NCBI RefSeq assembly: GCF_002878395.1
Contig: NC_061117.1
Location: forward strand, 225,705,694-225,769,693
Direction: 5' to 3'
Length of the DNA: 64,000 bases
Source: Capsicum annuum
Lineage: Eukaryota; Streptophyta; Magnoliopsida; Solanales; Solanaceae
Position numbers and translations under genes: made by a program. The notes under the pieces are model-generated. The model saw only the letters and a list, made by a program, of their open reading frames with translations, was not told the DNA's origin and ran no database searches. This document shows, one piece after another, positions 43,268 through 55,759 of the stretch; the first letter of the stretch is position 1, and every line of letters begins with the position of its first letter.

Positions 43268-46200
43268 ATGGCTTCTTCACCTGGCAATAATAATCCAAAT
43301 CAACCCGCTACTGGCCCTTTCGATATTCACAAATTCTTCAACCCTAATCCCCAAAACCCTAATTTCATTTCTCCCCCTAACGCTTCTTATCCACCCCCCA
43401 CAGGAGTCGGTGCTACTACCGGAGTTGTCACCGGTGCCGGAGTTTACCCCTATCATCCCCAATTCACACACCACTTACCTCAACAGCATCATCAACAGCA
43501 ACAACAAAGATCCATGTCTTTCCCTACCCCACCACTTCAACCACCCACACCCCCACCTCACCATTACCCGAACCCGAATCCTAATCCTAATCCGAATCCA
43601 GGTGCGAGGTTAATGGCTTTGTTAAGTGCTCCCCCTTCGACTCTTGAAGTTCCTGTACCTGGTCAATCGAGTATGCCGATGCCGAGTATACTGCCTACTA
43701 CTTCCGGGTCGGAGATTTCGGATTTTGGAGGTCCGGGACCGATGAGATTGCCGAGTAGTAAGTTACCGAAAGGGCGACATTTGAGTGGTGATCATATTGT
43801 TTATGATATAGATGTTAGGTTTCCTAGTGAAGTGCAGCCACAGCTGGAGGTTACGCCAATTACTAAGTATGGTTCGGATCCTGGGCTTGTATTAGGCAGG
43901 CAAATCGCGGTTAATAAGACATATATATGTTATGGATTGAAGTTGGGAGCTATTCGGGTTCTGAATATTAATACTGCATTGAGATCATTGCTTAAAGGTC
44001 TTGCTCAGGTTGGCCATTCGGAATCTCAAAGTTTGTTTCTTTTACTGTTTAGCTAGAGTTGTTAGCTGTTACATGGTGGAATATCATTATTTATCTATTA
44101 TTTGAGCCTTATAGGAATAATATTGCAGCTTGTGCTAGTTCCTAAACAACATTAACAACATACTTAGGCCTCATTTGTTTGCACTTAATGGAGGTCTGAA
44201 TCTGAATGGTTCAGACTTCAGACCATTAAGTGCATTTGTTTTTTATTAAGGTTTTAACTCTTAATAGGTCTGTATAGGTCTTTATCATTCAGATCTAGAA
44301 CCAAGTCTTAATAGGTCTGAAGGATATTCTGGTGTTGGATAATATTCACCACTCTATTCATAATCAGCAGTCACCACCACTAACCACCGTCACCATTGTC
44401 AACCACCACCCACCACCACCAACCACCTCCACCATCACAACCACCATCGACAAAAAATACCGCTACCAACCATAATTGTCGACCGCTACCACACCTACTA
44501 CCTCTTTTATTCTAATTATATTCACCGCCACCACTGCCGTCAACAAAACCACAATTAGTAACCACTACCGGCCAATCCCTACTACCAACAAACTCATCTA
44601 TCACAATTAGCACCGCCACTAACTACCACTAATACATCACAACCTCTACACATTCTTTGGCCGCTACCACCATTGTCACTAGTAACGCCACCTCTACCAC
44701 TACTTCAACCCGTACCATCGCTACAATTTATCTCTACTAACAACCATCTCCACCATCACAACAAATAACATCTCCAACTAGCACCAACACATCGTCAATC
44801 ATCATGCATTCATGTTTCAGCCAACACAATCAACACCTTAAACTACCAACATCAAACAACGTCACATCATAACAACCACCACCACCATCAATCGCCACCA
44901 TCATAACAGTCACTACAATACCAACTATCACAATTATCACCACCAACATTATTAATCACTAACATCAATCATTGTCACCGCAACCACCATTATAAGCCAT
45001 CTCCACTATGACTAACAAACATAAATATTTTTTCTCAATCAAATACTAATAATTTTGTTGTATTAAATTACATACTTTTTTAATATATAATTAATTTTTT
45101 ATTTGAATTGTATTTTTTATTTTATTATGTATACAAATAATTTTTTTTACACATTCAGATGTTGAAAAACAAACAATCTTAATCATTCAGTTTTCAGATC
45201 TAGAAACAACATCTTAATCATTCAGATGTGCATTCAGATTCAGACGTCTGAATTGTAAAAAATCAAATGGTCAGACGTCTGAATTGTAAAAAAAACAAAT
45301 GGAGCCTTAGTGTAATCCCACGAATGGCATTTGACGAGGATAGGATGAATGCAGACCTTAACCTGTTATTTGTGGGTAGAGTCTGTTGTTTTCGATTGAC
45401 CCTTGGCTCCAAACAACTGTAATCAAAGCAGGATTGAAAGAAAGTCAATGACAACAAAATAGCAAGATTAACAGCGCAAATGAATCAATAAGCAGTAGTA
45501 AAAATGAAGAAGAAGAAGCTATGCTAATACTAAATAGTACTGCTAAATAAGAAGATGATGAGAAGTGAGACAACTTCTGCTTGTTGCGAACCATATAATT
45601 TGGTGATGCTGGTGATTGTAGAGATGTTACAGTATATTCTGCTGTGTTCCTGATAAATTATTTAATGAATTTATCCCTATTGATATGAGGGCGCCTAATT
45701 ATAAGTTTGGTGTTTTTTCTAACATGCATTTGAACTATGTAGAAACTTTATCTTGGTCGAAGGACACTGCATTTATATGGAAGCTTTCATTGACACATTT
45801 GCATCCTTAGCCAATGTGTCAGTTGCACGTGAGATGAGAATATGCTTTGTTTCATGGGATTTGGAGAATAAGCTTAATAATATTAACATGGCATTTAAAT
45901 TCAACTTTGTCACAAGAAAACAAAAAAAATATTCAGCTTATTTGTCACTCTCTGCTGTCAGATATACTGTTGTAATCTGCACATATGTTTGTTGTTCTAT
46001 GGTTTACCCCTGGAAGACTTCCATGTATTTTCAAGTTAAGAGTTGAGCCCGTCGTGCTAATTCTAGTTGTTTGATCGGACAAAGAATACTTGTTCATGAC
46101 TTCCTCGCATTTGTTTATTATTATCTGTTGAAGTGATTATTTTTATTGATTGTTTAATGTATAAATCGTTGGTATAAGGTCGTGTTTGGTTCAAAAAGGC

Positions 46201-49200
46201 ATAATTGATTTTGTGACGATTATAAAAAGCTATAAATTATAATATATTTTGTCCTTTCTGACAAAAATCCTTTATTATAGTCATTTGAAAATCTTGTTCT
46301 TATTTCAGAGGGTCACAGACATGGCTTTCTTTGCAGAGGATGTTCATCTCTTGGCTAGGTAGTGCACTGCTCTTGTGCATTTTATTATACTTATACAGTA
46401 GATATTTATGTTTCTAACTTGGTTTTGTCTCAGTGCGAGTGTTGATGGCCGGGTTTATATATGGAAAATTACTGAAGGACCAGATGAAGAAGAAAAGCCA
46501 CAAATTACAGGAAGGATTGTCATTGCTATTCAAATTGTGGGTGAAGGGGAATCTGTTCACCCACGTGTTTGTTGGCATTGTCATAAACAAGTACCCACCT
46601 ATCTCTCTTTTTGGGTATCCTTTTCTTCTATTGACATTGTACTTATCTTTTCTTATATTCTCTTCAATAGGAAATTCTTGTGGTTGGAATTGGGAAACGC
46701 ATTTTGAAAATTGATACCACGAAAGTGGGAAAAGGTGCAGTATTTTCAGCTGATGAACCTCTCAGGTGTCCTGTTGACAAGTTGGTTGATGGTGTACAAC
46801 TTATTGGTACCCACGATGGAGAAGTGACTGATTTATCAATGTGCCAGTGGATGACCACTCGTTTGGTTTCTGCTTCAGTGGATGGCACGGTTCGTCTGAG
46901 TTCTGCTTTACATTTGTAGTTTTAGCTGTTTGATGCAATGTCCTTTTTCTGTTTTTCTTATAGAAAGAACTGTTTGATGAGGGTGTCCTTGTTATATAAC
47001 CTTTATGTAATAGTTTTATCACTCAACATGTTTTTTGCTGTGAAAATGATAATGGAAAAAACTCCGACCACTACTTGTTATTTGCTGAACTTTCAGAGTT
47101 GAGTTGTTTGTATTTGTTGAGTTGGGACTATTAAGACCCTATGTATCCCTTTCCAAAAAATTAAATCCCAATTTTATTATGTTTTTAAGTTGGTAAGAAC
47201 AGAAAGTGAAAACTTTCGGTTTGTGAATTTTTTTTTCAAAGGATACTTGTACGTTCCATGGGCTTTATGCATATTCTATCTTTTACCTTATGGACCTGAT
47301 TAAGATTCTGAAATAAAACTATGATAAAGTCTGATCTTGATTGCATATTGATATATAGCGTGGCTAGTTGGAGAAGTTTGGTTCCTTGGTATTGACAGGT
47401 GCCTGTGGATTTTATTGTGATTTCCAGATAAAGATATGGGAAGACCGGAAGCCACTTCCAATCGCAGTTCTCAGGCCTCATGATGGTCATCCTGTTAATT
47501 CTGTTACCTTCTTGGCTGCCCCACACCGCCCAGATCACATCATACTCATCACTGGGGTATGTACTACTGCACCTTGTGCTGATCATTTTTGGTCAGAATC
47601 AACTGTTTTCATTGAGTTGGAAGTTTTGTTTCTTAGAAAACTTCATACTGTCTGATTTCATTCACTTGCTGTCCAAGCTAATTTACTCAAATCTGTTTCT
47701 CAAATGCCTGTGCCTTTATGAACAAAAATAAATATATAATAATAATATTTTCAGAGAAGTTATTTTTTCTTCCGAAAGTCAATCACAACACACTTTTTTT
47801 CTTCTCCATGAGTTTGCCTCTTGATGATTCTGGAGTTTGAGTTGACCTTTTAAAGGTTTTCAGGGTCCTCTTAATCGGGAAATAAAGTTATGGGCATCAG
47901 CAAGTGAAGAAGGCTGGTTGCTTCCTAGTGATGCTGAGTCTTGGCGGTGTACGCAGACGTTGGAGCTGAAGAGTTCAGCTGAGGCTAATGTCGAAGAGGC
48001 TTTTTTTAACCAAGTTATAGCCTTGTCTCAAGCAGGTCTGCTCCTACTTGCTAATGCAAAAAAGAATGCTATATATGCTGTGCATCTGGAGTACGGCCCG
48101 AACCCGGAGGCTACCCGGATGGATTACATAGCCGGATTTACAGTGACCATGCCAATTTTGAGTTTCACTGGGACGAGTGACCTATTGCCCCATGGCGAAC
48201 AGATTGTGCAGGTGTATTGTGTACAGACGCAGGCCATTCAGCAATATGCGTTGGACTTGTCCCAGTGCTTACCACCTCCAACAGAGAGTGTGGTTTTCGA
48301 AAGGACAGAATCCGGTGTTTCGCGTGATGCTGCTAGTATTGAAGGACTTGCTCCTGTTGATCCCCCTGGAAGTAAACAGGAGGTGTTTCCTTTATCTAGT
48401 TCTGCACCTAAACAGGAGGTGTTTCCTTTATCTAGTTCTGCACCTAAATCATCAGTACATGAAATTGGCTCGGAAATTTCACCAACAGCTAGATATCCTA
48501 CAAGTACTGTACCTACTGAATCGGCCCCCTCTCAAGAATTCGCTTCCTCCATTGTAGAAACTAAATCGTCTACTTTGCCCTGTGTAACTAGTGACAGTGA
48601 TATTGCCCCCAGTGCATCCCCCCCCCCTCCTTTGAGTCCTAAGTTGTCTCGAAACCCATCTGGTTTTAAAGGTCCGTCAAACAGCTTTGGGGCTAACGCC
48701 TCTGATAATGACCAGGTTGGAAATCTAAAAGTTGGTGAATATCCAGTTGATTCGCCGAAGGATGGCACGCTCCCAAACTTGTCCTCTGTTGCTTCCTTGG
48801 ATGATGAACCCAAAATGTCAAGGGATGATGTTCCCTCTGGTATCAGTCATCCTGTTAAGTTCAAGCACCCAACTCATTTGGTGACTCCTTCAGAAATATT
48901 GATGGCTAGATCATCCTCTGAGGTTAGCATTGTTAATGAGCAGAAAAATGAGTCTGAAGTGAATATCCAGGATTCTGTAAATAAGAATGACACCCGCAAT
49001 GTAGAGATGGAGGTTAAAGCTGGCGGTGAAGCGAAATTCAGTGAGAAAACTGATATTGGCACTCAAGAACTTCATTCTTTCGTGTCAGAAAATAAGGAGA
49101 AAGCCTTTTGCTCTCAAGCTTCTGATCTTGGATTCGAAATGGCTCGAGAATGTCGTGCCTTATCTCCTGAGAACTATGCTGTAGAGGAATCTAGGCAGTT

Positions 49201-52200
49201 TGATGGGGTTAATGGAAGTGAGGGACCATCTCAACCTTCAACTACACCAGAAGAAAATCATGACTCTTCAAAGGAGATCTCGGAAAAGGATTTAGACTCA
49301 ACAATGTCTGCCTCTGCTCATCAGTCACCAGCTCCCAGTGCGAAAGGGAAAAAGCAAAAGGGGAAGAATTCTCAAGTATCTGGCCCATCTTCATCATCTA
49401 GTGCTTTTAATTCAACAGATTCTCCAAATGAGGCTGTTGTCAGCTCAAGTACCCCTTCTATGGAAACTGCTTTTTCACAAATTTTGTCCGTGCGTGAGAT
49501 GCTAAATCAGGTGCTTTCTTTTAGTCCTAAGAGCATATCTATTTATATATGTGAAGTTTAGTGCTTTTCTGATTTTGTTATGCCTCTTTCATTGAACGTT
49601 ATATTTTCATATTTTTGTTTTTATTTTAATTTACCTGTATTCGTACTTAGTATTACTGTATTAGCATATCATCACTGTTCATGCATTAGTTTTTAAGTTG
49701 TTCCATGTAGTTAACAAGTTGGTGATATCATTTTTATCATTCATGAGTGGCGATCTTCGTTTTTTCCCTTGCTTGGTATGCCATCTCTAGCTGCCTTTCT
49801 GCAATATTTCTTATCCACAGGGAAGATCTATGTAGAAGGGTGTGAGTGCCGTGGCAACTTGACTTCTCGGTTGAAACTCTCTGTATATGTGTATCTGTAT
49901 GTATTATACGGAATTGTATAAATATTAACCATGGCACTCGGTGCAACAATAGAGCCAGTGGTCAAAACTCAGGTTACACTCCCTAGACCTCTTCTAACTA
50001 AAAACTTAACTACACTAGGAGTCAAAACTTTTATCTTTTATATAAATTTGCTGATAAATATTAATTACTGTGAATATTGACACTGCTTTCGAAAAACAAT
50101 GCATACATTATCTAAACCTTGGATCCGCCTCTGCTAAGCCTGGCTGATTATCTTCCTGAAATCTGTTGAACCATTTCTTTCAAATTTCATAATTTTGGTG
50201 TTTTTTAAGGTGTGTCCATCTTCTGGAACTACTTTTATCAGTATTTTAATTGTGGAACTCTTCCAACTGCTCATGTGGTGGAAGTTGATTGTCTTGTATA
50301 AACTTCTCCATGTGACATGAACATTCAATTGCTTCATTGAATTGTGTCTTGTATTGAATATATGTTACAGAATGCCGACAGTTTCAACCTCACAGCAGTT
50401 TTCTTGATTTGATAACAATTCTAATCCAACCAAAAAGAAACTCGTTGTGGTTATGCTCTTCGACATCTTATTCTTGTGTGTTGTGTATCTCTGTTTGCTG
50501 TTCCGTGTAGGTTCTGACTCTGCAAAAAGAAACACAAAAGCAGATGGAAACGATGGTTGCTGTTCCCGTGGCCAAAGAAGGAAGAAGACTTGAAGCTGCC
50601 TTGGGACGGAGCATGGAAAAATTTGTGAAGGCCAATTCTGATGCTTTATGGGCTCGTTTACAAGAAGAGAGTGCAAAACAGGAGAAGTCTCTTCGTGATC
50701 GTACACAACAAATAACCAATTTGATCTCTAACTGCTTAAACAAGGACATGCCAGGGCTGATGGAAAAATTAATGAAGAAAGAACTAGCAGCTGTTGGACA
50801 AGCTGTGGCACGCAGTATTGCCCCAACTATTGAGAAAACTATATCAGCTGCAATTTCTGAGGCATTCCAGGTTAGTATTTTAAAAAACTGAAACTATATC
50901 AGCTGCAATTTCAGAGGCATTCCAGGTTAGTATTTTAAAAATCTGAATCTTTGCTTGTCTGGATTTGCGTCTGTTGTGACTGAATATTATGGTGCAGAAA
51001 GGAGTTGGTGACAAGTCAGTGAGCCAACTAGAGAAAGCAGTAAACTCCAAACTCGAAGCTACTGTAGCTAGACAAATCCAAGCACAATTCCAAACCTCTG
51101 GCAAGCAAGCTCTTCAGGTAAGCTGAATTTCTTTTTATGAGCCTATGCCATTATTGTCGATACAAAAACATTTTCCTCGTGTTGTTATGACCATGTTTTT
51201 TCCTGTATGTATGATTTGCAGTACTGGATATCTAGTTAAATTTTTTCCATCTATCATATGGCATTAAGGGGACGTTTGGTACAAGGGATAAGGGATAACT
51301 AATCCCCAGATTAATTATAGGCTGAGCTTGTCCCATTTTTGGTTGGGGTAACTCATCCCGGGATTGTAGTGTTATTTTAATCCCACCTTGAGGGCAGGAT
51401 AACTAATAATCCCGGGACAACTTGTTTCCAACCAAACTACCCCGAAAAGTGTAACTTCATGATCCTTTCAACTTGCTTTCCTTCCTGCCTTCCATCCCAC
51501 TTCTGGTGGATACTCTACTCCTCAAATAAGTGTTGAATGTTTGTTTATCTGATGGCATTGAAACTGTCATGCAGGAAACACTGAAGTCTACTTTGGAAGT
51601 CTCAGTGATCCCGGCCTTTGAGATGTCATGCAAGGCAATGTTTGAGCAAGTAGATTTAACATTTCAGAAAGGCTTTTCTGACCACTTGGTTGCTGCACAA
51701 CAACAATTTGAGTCCATGCATTCACCATTGGCACTTACTCTAAGAGTATGGACCTTTTATATTTTGATTTATCCTTTTGTTTTCTTGCTATAATTTTGTT
51801 GAACTGTTCTTTTTCTGCGTTTACTTTATCTAAACTACATCAATTAATTATGCCTTCAAAATGTAGTAATGTTTGTTGACTAAGGGTTTAGTCCTTTCAC
51901 TTCCTGTGTTGTCTTACTCTTCATCCTCTACTTTTGCTTTTGATTGACTTACTCTTCTTCCTTCACTTTGTTTTTGATTCAGCAAGACACTTTTTCTTCT
52001 TTGGATCTCTATGATACCATATTTTGAATTTGTTTGGTGTTCCCAGAAGTTTAAACCAATCCAATCAAAAAAACTTGAGGGTGCACTCTTTTGGTTGTTT
52101 AAATCCTGTAGTCTATAATGGGCATTCTTAACCCAAGTTATTGAACAGCACTCGCCAATCTCTAAATATATACACTTTGCTTTCCCAATAAGATTTTCTT

Positions 52201-54005
52201 TCTTTCCAATTTGCTCAGTCCCAAAGTGGTTATGGGAAGTTCCAGTACATTTAAAATATGTCACAAAAGGATGAGCTGTGCCCACTTTTTACTATCCTCT
52301 TTCATCAATGCCACTTTTCACTGTTATATTCTCCAAAACAAGCATTCAATATAATACACAGCTCGCGTCACTATCCTCATTTCTCAATACATCTTTTTCA
52401 TTGTTGTTCTCAAAAAATACAACATTAAACTTAATGCACCTCATGTTCTATGGGAATAAGATAAATCTCTTGTTCCCCTCAAATCAATAGTTGTGCAAAG
52501 TTAAACTAATCTTCTCAAAATGGGAAGGGGGAAGTGGTATGTTTATTTGTTGTACAGTTTTTATTCTTTTATTTGTTGTACAGCTTTTATTCTCTCTTTC
52601 TAACAGATAGTTCTGTCTTTGTTTATGTGGAAGCTTTCTTTCTTTCTTGTTACCTCCCTCTCTGCTCCCTAACCTGGTGAATGTGTTGATGCAAAGACTC
52701 TGAGATGGTTAACTTGTGGATGAATTTTTCAAGTGACTGGATAACATCCTCCTTGGAATTAGATACTCATCAGACTCCATTTTCAGGATGCCATCAATTC
52801 AGCATCGGCAATGACCCAGACATTGAGCGGAGAGCTTGCTGATAGTCAGAGACAGTTGCTTGCTCTTGCAGTTTCTGGAGCAAATTCCCAATCAGCAAAT
52901 CCACTGGTTAGCCACATGAATAATGGATCATTGCTGCAGGACAAGGTTCTTCCTATATCTTAGTGGAGCAAAGAGTTCTGCTTATCTGTTGTTATTAAGA
53001 ATTTGCTGCTTATAATTTGCTGTCACCCTCCTTTTTTCGTCTTGCTTACTGTATACTGATTCATATTTTTATGTCTGCTATATAGATTGAGACACCTCCA
53101 GATCCAACCAAAGAGTTGTCTAGACTATTAGGGGAGCACAAGTATGAGGAAGCATTCACTGCAGCATTACAAAGGAGTGATGTGTCAATTGTCTCATGGT
53201 TATGCTCTCAGGTATGCAGTTTATGTTGGCACTTATTTATAGGAATTATCTGGTTGAGGCCCGTTGCCGAGGAATATTGTTTAAATGTGAATAAAGGAGA
53301 GCAATAGGATCCAGGAATAGGGGCACAGTTTGGGGAGAGAGAAGGAAGTAACAGGACATCTTAATTGTGTTAGTGTTTTTGTACAAAAATGAAAGAACTT
53401 AGTTCAGCCTTTACTTTAGAGCATATTGTTACCTCGGCTATTTAAAAGCTCTTACCTTTAACTTTAGGACGATACAGATAAGAAAGCTCTTTCCTCGAAT
53501 CTTCCAAAGAGAGATTACTTCAAATTTCTGTTGCTATGAATCTTTATGTGCTTGCATTTAATTCTTGAGATATGTAAAACACATAAAGAAAAGATGTTTG
53601 GGGGGTGGAAGGATGGAATGTTGTTCTTCCTGATTTGGTTGCGTTAAGAAAGTGACGATGACATTCTGTGGTTGGGTCTTGATTGTCTTATGCCAGGTTG
53701 ATTTGCCTGGGATTTTATCCTCGAATCCTCTCCCATTGAGTCAAGGAGTGCTCCTTTCACTTCTTCAGCAGTTGTCGTGTGATATTGGCACAGAGACAGG
53801 CCAAAAGCTCTCCTGGATGGGAGATTTGCTACCTGCCATAAATCCAACTGACCCAATGATTGCGATGCATGTTCGGCCTATCTTTGAGCAAGTATATCAG
53901 ATATTACATCATCGCAGAAATGTCCCTAACGCGCCACCTGCTGAAGTTTCAAACATTCGGCTGATTTTGCATGTTATCAATTCGATGCTGATGATCGGTA
54001 AATGA
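43268..54005 (+). CDS. VCS: VARICOSE / EDC4-type mRNA decapping scaffold
   Basis: Twelve exons join in frame: 43268-44008, 46309-46358, 46434-46590, 46671-46889, 47428-47556, 47864-49510, 50511-50870, 50998-51117, 51575-51745, 52787-52945, 53086-53211 and 53697-54005. The product is 1,395 residues; Arabidopsis VCS has about 1,344. A Pro/Asn/Gln-rich leader precedes the WD40 domain (about residues 185-510), with [51 protein letters not shown] and [21 protein letters not shown] long Ser-rich linker follows, then the helical EDC4 C-terminal region from about residue 980 ([17 protein letters not shown]) ending in [11 protein letters not shown] scaffolds DCP1-DCP2 in cytoplasmic P-bodies to promote 5' decapping. 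Oddities: a 36-bp coding repeat in exon 6 and a duplicated donor after exon 7. Borders are GT-AG; the gene model is by homology. Confidence 0.93.
44167..45306. mobile_element. PIF/Harbinger-like element in VCS intron 1
   Basis: The ends GGCCTCATTTGTTT and AAACAAATGGAGCC are imperfect 14-bp inverted repeats flanked by TTA on both sides (44164-44166, 45307-45309), the 3-bp duplication typical of PIF/Harbinger elements. Subterminal TCAGACGTCTGAATT and TCAGATCTAGAA motifs recur at both ends. The middle 600 bp is a CCA/CAC-rich tract. No transposase is encoded. Confidence 0.75.
44350..45005 (+). repeat. ACC/CAC-rich low-complexity tract
   Basis: About 650 bases dominated by degenerate ACC, CAC and ATC triplets and almost devoid of G, inside the Harbinger-like element in VCS intron 1. 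It looks like a decayed triplet expansion. No reading frame of note uses it. Confidence 0.7.
48374..48445 (+). repeat. Perfect 36-bp coding tandem repeat in VCS exon 6
   Basis: Units 48374-48409 and 48410-48445 are identical and encode [12 protein letters not shown] twice in the Ser-rich linker. Perfect identity at the DNA level means the duplication is recent or recently homogenised. Confidence 0.85.
50836..50945 (+). repeat. 55-bp tandem duplication over the exon 7 splice donor of VCS
   Basis: 50836-50890 and 50891-50945 differ at two bases. Each contains the last 35 bases of exon 7, GTTAGT as donor, and 20 intron bases. Use of the first donor (50870) keeps the frame. Use of the second brings a TGA into frame a few codons after position 50870. 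Confidence 0.85.
51268..51443. mobile_element. Small TIR element in VCS intron 8
   Basis: The ends GGGGACGTTTGGT and ACCAAACTACCCC are inverted repeats matching at 11 of 13 positions. The interior has GGGATAAGGGATAACTAATCC and its approximate complement, so it can fold into a hairpin. TAA and GAA flank it, compatible with a decayed TTA/TAA-type duplication. Confidence 0.65.
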
Positions 54006-55160
54006 TGATATCAAGAACAATGATCATGTTTGTTGAATATAGAAAAAGCCTGTACAAATCCTAGGGATTCTCACGGAAAGGCTAAGTCGTCGTACTGGAG
54101 ATTTGAAGTGTAGAGTGTACACCAACCTCCTATTATCTCTTTTTTGTTCTACATTTTCTGGGTAAATTCTGTAATCATTTTGCCTGAATTGTTAAGTTGT
54201 AGAGACTTATCCCCCCCCCCAAAAAAAAAGAATTTTCGAGTTGTAGAGTTGGTTCTTTTGAGTGAGTTTTATACAAAATTTTGTGCTTGTACATTGTTAC
54301 TATCGATACTTCAATTTCAAGTGGAACTCAATATGTCGTTCTGATATCAATGTGTGCAACAAAAGCTCCCCTTTACTTTTTAAAAAGTTGTCCTTTATGG
54401 TGGACTGTCCATTTCTGTGTCTCTCTCTGTGGAAATATTGCATTGGATTTTCATTCTATCTGTTGGGACCCATTTATACTTTTTGTCTGTTGTTTGGGGG
54501 GGGTCGGAAGCAGCCTCTCGACCTCACAAAGGTAAACGTGATGCATACATTCTATCCTCAGATTTCTCTTGTGGGATTAAGCATGTGCATCTTGTTCTGT
54601 CCTTTTATTCAAAGAATGTTCGACCGGGAGAATCAACAACAAACAACATACTCACAAATTCCACATGTGGAATTCGAGGAGGCTACACAAATTTTATACC
54701 TACCTCGTGAAGGTAAAAAAATCAAAAGATTCTCAGCTCAAGTTCAACAAATCAAAATAGTTCAAGGAGAACAAACACGCAGTAATATGAACAACAACAA
54801 ATGACGTACCCAATGTTGACCCACAAATAACACAAGGCAAGGTAACGGAAATACAAGGAATAAGTATAGAGATCGAAGAGCAAGAAACTACACGAGTAGC
54901 CCTACGACTACTAGTAAAGGCAACAAGATAAACGCAAATTTAAATGAAGCAATGAAATTGTGAAATAATGTATTTGTTCGTCAAAGAAAAATTTTTTCAT
55001 TTCTCTTTTTTTTTTTTTTCCTTTTCATATTTGCAAATTAGCTCAACTACAAGCTGAACCAAAAAAAATAAAATTCAGTATATACACTAAGCTACAAATC
55101 TCCATCTAAATTCCACTTAACAAAAAATTACAGCGTAAAAGCGGAGAAAAGTGGGCCCCA
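54006..55160 (+). other. 3' flank of VCS with a SINE end
   Basis: 54006-54490 is probably the VCS 3' untranslated region and downstream DNA. About 54490-54600 matches a plus-strand SINE/RTE end (GGGTCGGAAGCAGCCTCTCG, CTCTTGTGGGATTA). The 180-codon ORF here is not a gene: it runs through this repeat. Confidence 0.55.
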
Positions 55161-55163
55161 ATA

Positions 55164-55634
55164 TCACCAGCATTGATCCGTTTCCCATCTCCGGGTCGGG
55201 TAAAACCCGGACCCGGTCCGAGAAACACCTCGCCGTCGGGAACCTACGGTTAACTTAAGATCATACAAAGCTCTAGCTGAAGGATCAGAAAGCGTAACAT
55301 AAGCATCATGAATCTCAATGAAATTCCGGCCATCGGAAACTTCCTCCGGCAAAGTAGCAGCAGCAGAATCAGGATGATACAATTTCGCTAAATGCCGGTA
55401 CGCAGCTTTAATCTCTTTAGCTGATGCATCTCTTTTAACTCGCAACACGTCGTATAAACTCACCGATCTCCTCTCCGTCTTAATCGGAACCTCCGCTACG
55501 GCAGCTGCACATATTCCGGTGTACGGTGCACGGCGGTTAGATCGGACCACCGTGACGGCCGCCGCGGCGGTGGAGGATTTTTCGCGGGGAAAGGGGAAGT
55601 AAATTGGGGAAATTAGGGTTAGGGATTGTACCAT
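55164..55634 (-). CDS. Chloroplast J-domain protein, DnaJ11 type, gene 1
   Basis: A single-exon frame of 156 residues. The N-terminal 50 residues are rich in Ser, Ala and Arg with few acids, as expected for a chloroplast transit peptide. The J domain spans about residues 58-125 (SLYDVLRVKRDASAKEIKAA, then YRHLAKLYHPD) with the essential HPD motif, which stimulates Hsp70 ATPase activity. The protein ends GFYPTRRWETDQCW, the signature C-terminus of the Arabidopsis DNAJ11 (At4g36040) group, whose length is about 160. It is a short stand-alone J protein without Gly/Phe or zinc-finger regions. The paralogue at 59892 has the same orientation. The coding region is GC-richer than its surroundings. 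Confidence 0.92.
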   Translation of the reverse strand: MVQSLTLISPIYFPFPREKSSTAAAAVTVVRSNRRAPYTGICAAAVAEVPIKTERRSVSLYDVLRVKRDASAKEIKAAYRHLAKLYHPDSAAATLPEEVSDGRNFIEIHDAYVTLSDPSARALYDLKLTVGSRRRGVSRTGSGFYPTRRWETDQCW

Positions 55635-55693
55635 CGGAAAATGAATTTTGATTTTATTTTTAAATACGGGTGAAAAAAGAAGTGGGAAAGAGG

Positions 55694-55701
55694 TATTTAT
55701 A
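55694..55701 (-). promoter_or_regulatory. TATA box of DnaJ11-type gene 1
   Basis: TATAAATA on the minus strand, about 60 bases upstream of the ATG at 55634. Confidence 0.65.
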
Positions 55702-55759
55702 CGAAGGAAAAAAGTGTTAATAAAACGAGGGAATCTTAAACCGAGGACGGCGATTAGCG

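Larger units (their letters stand above)
44135..45430 (-). mobile_element. SINE/RTE end split by a MITE, VCS intron 1
   Basis: The left piece (AACAACATTAACAACATAC before 44167) and the right piece from 45307 (GTGTAATCCCACGAATGG, GTCTGTTGTTTTCGATTGAC) join to a normal minus-strand SINE end. The intact copy at 63540 reads CAACAACATACTTAGTGTA, the predicted empty site. Confidence 0.7.

Noticed and set aside
54262..54804. 180-codon ORF after VCS
   Set aside because: It passes through a SINE end and low-complexity sequence, and no domain is visible.
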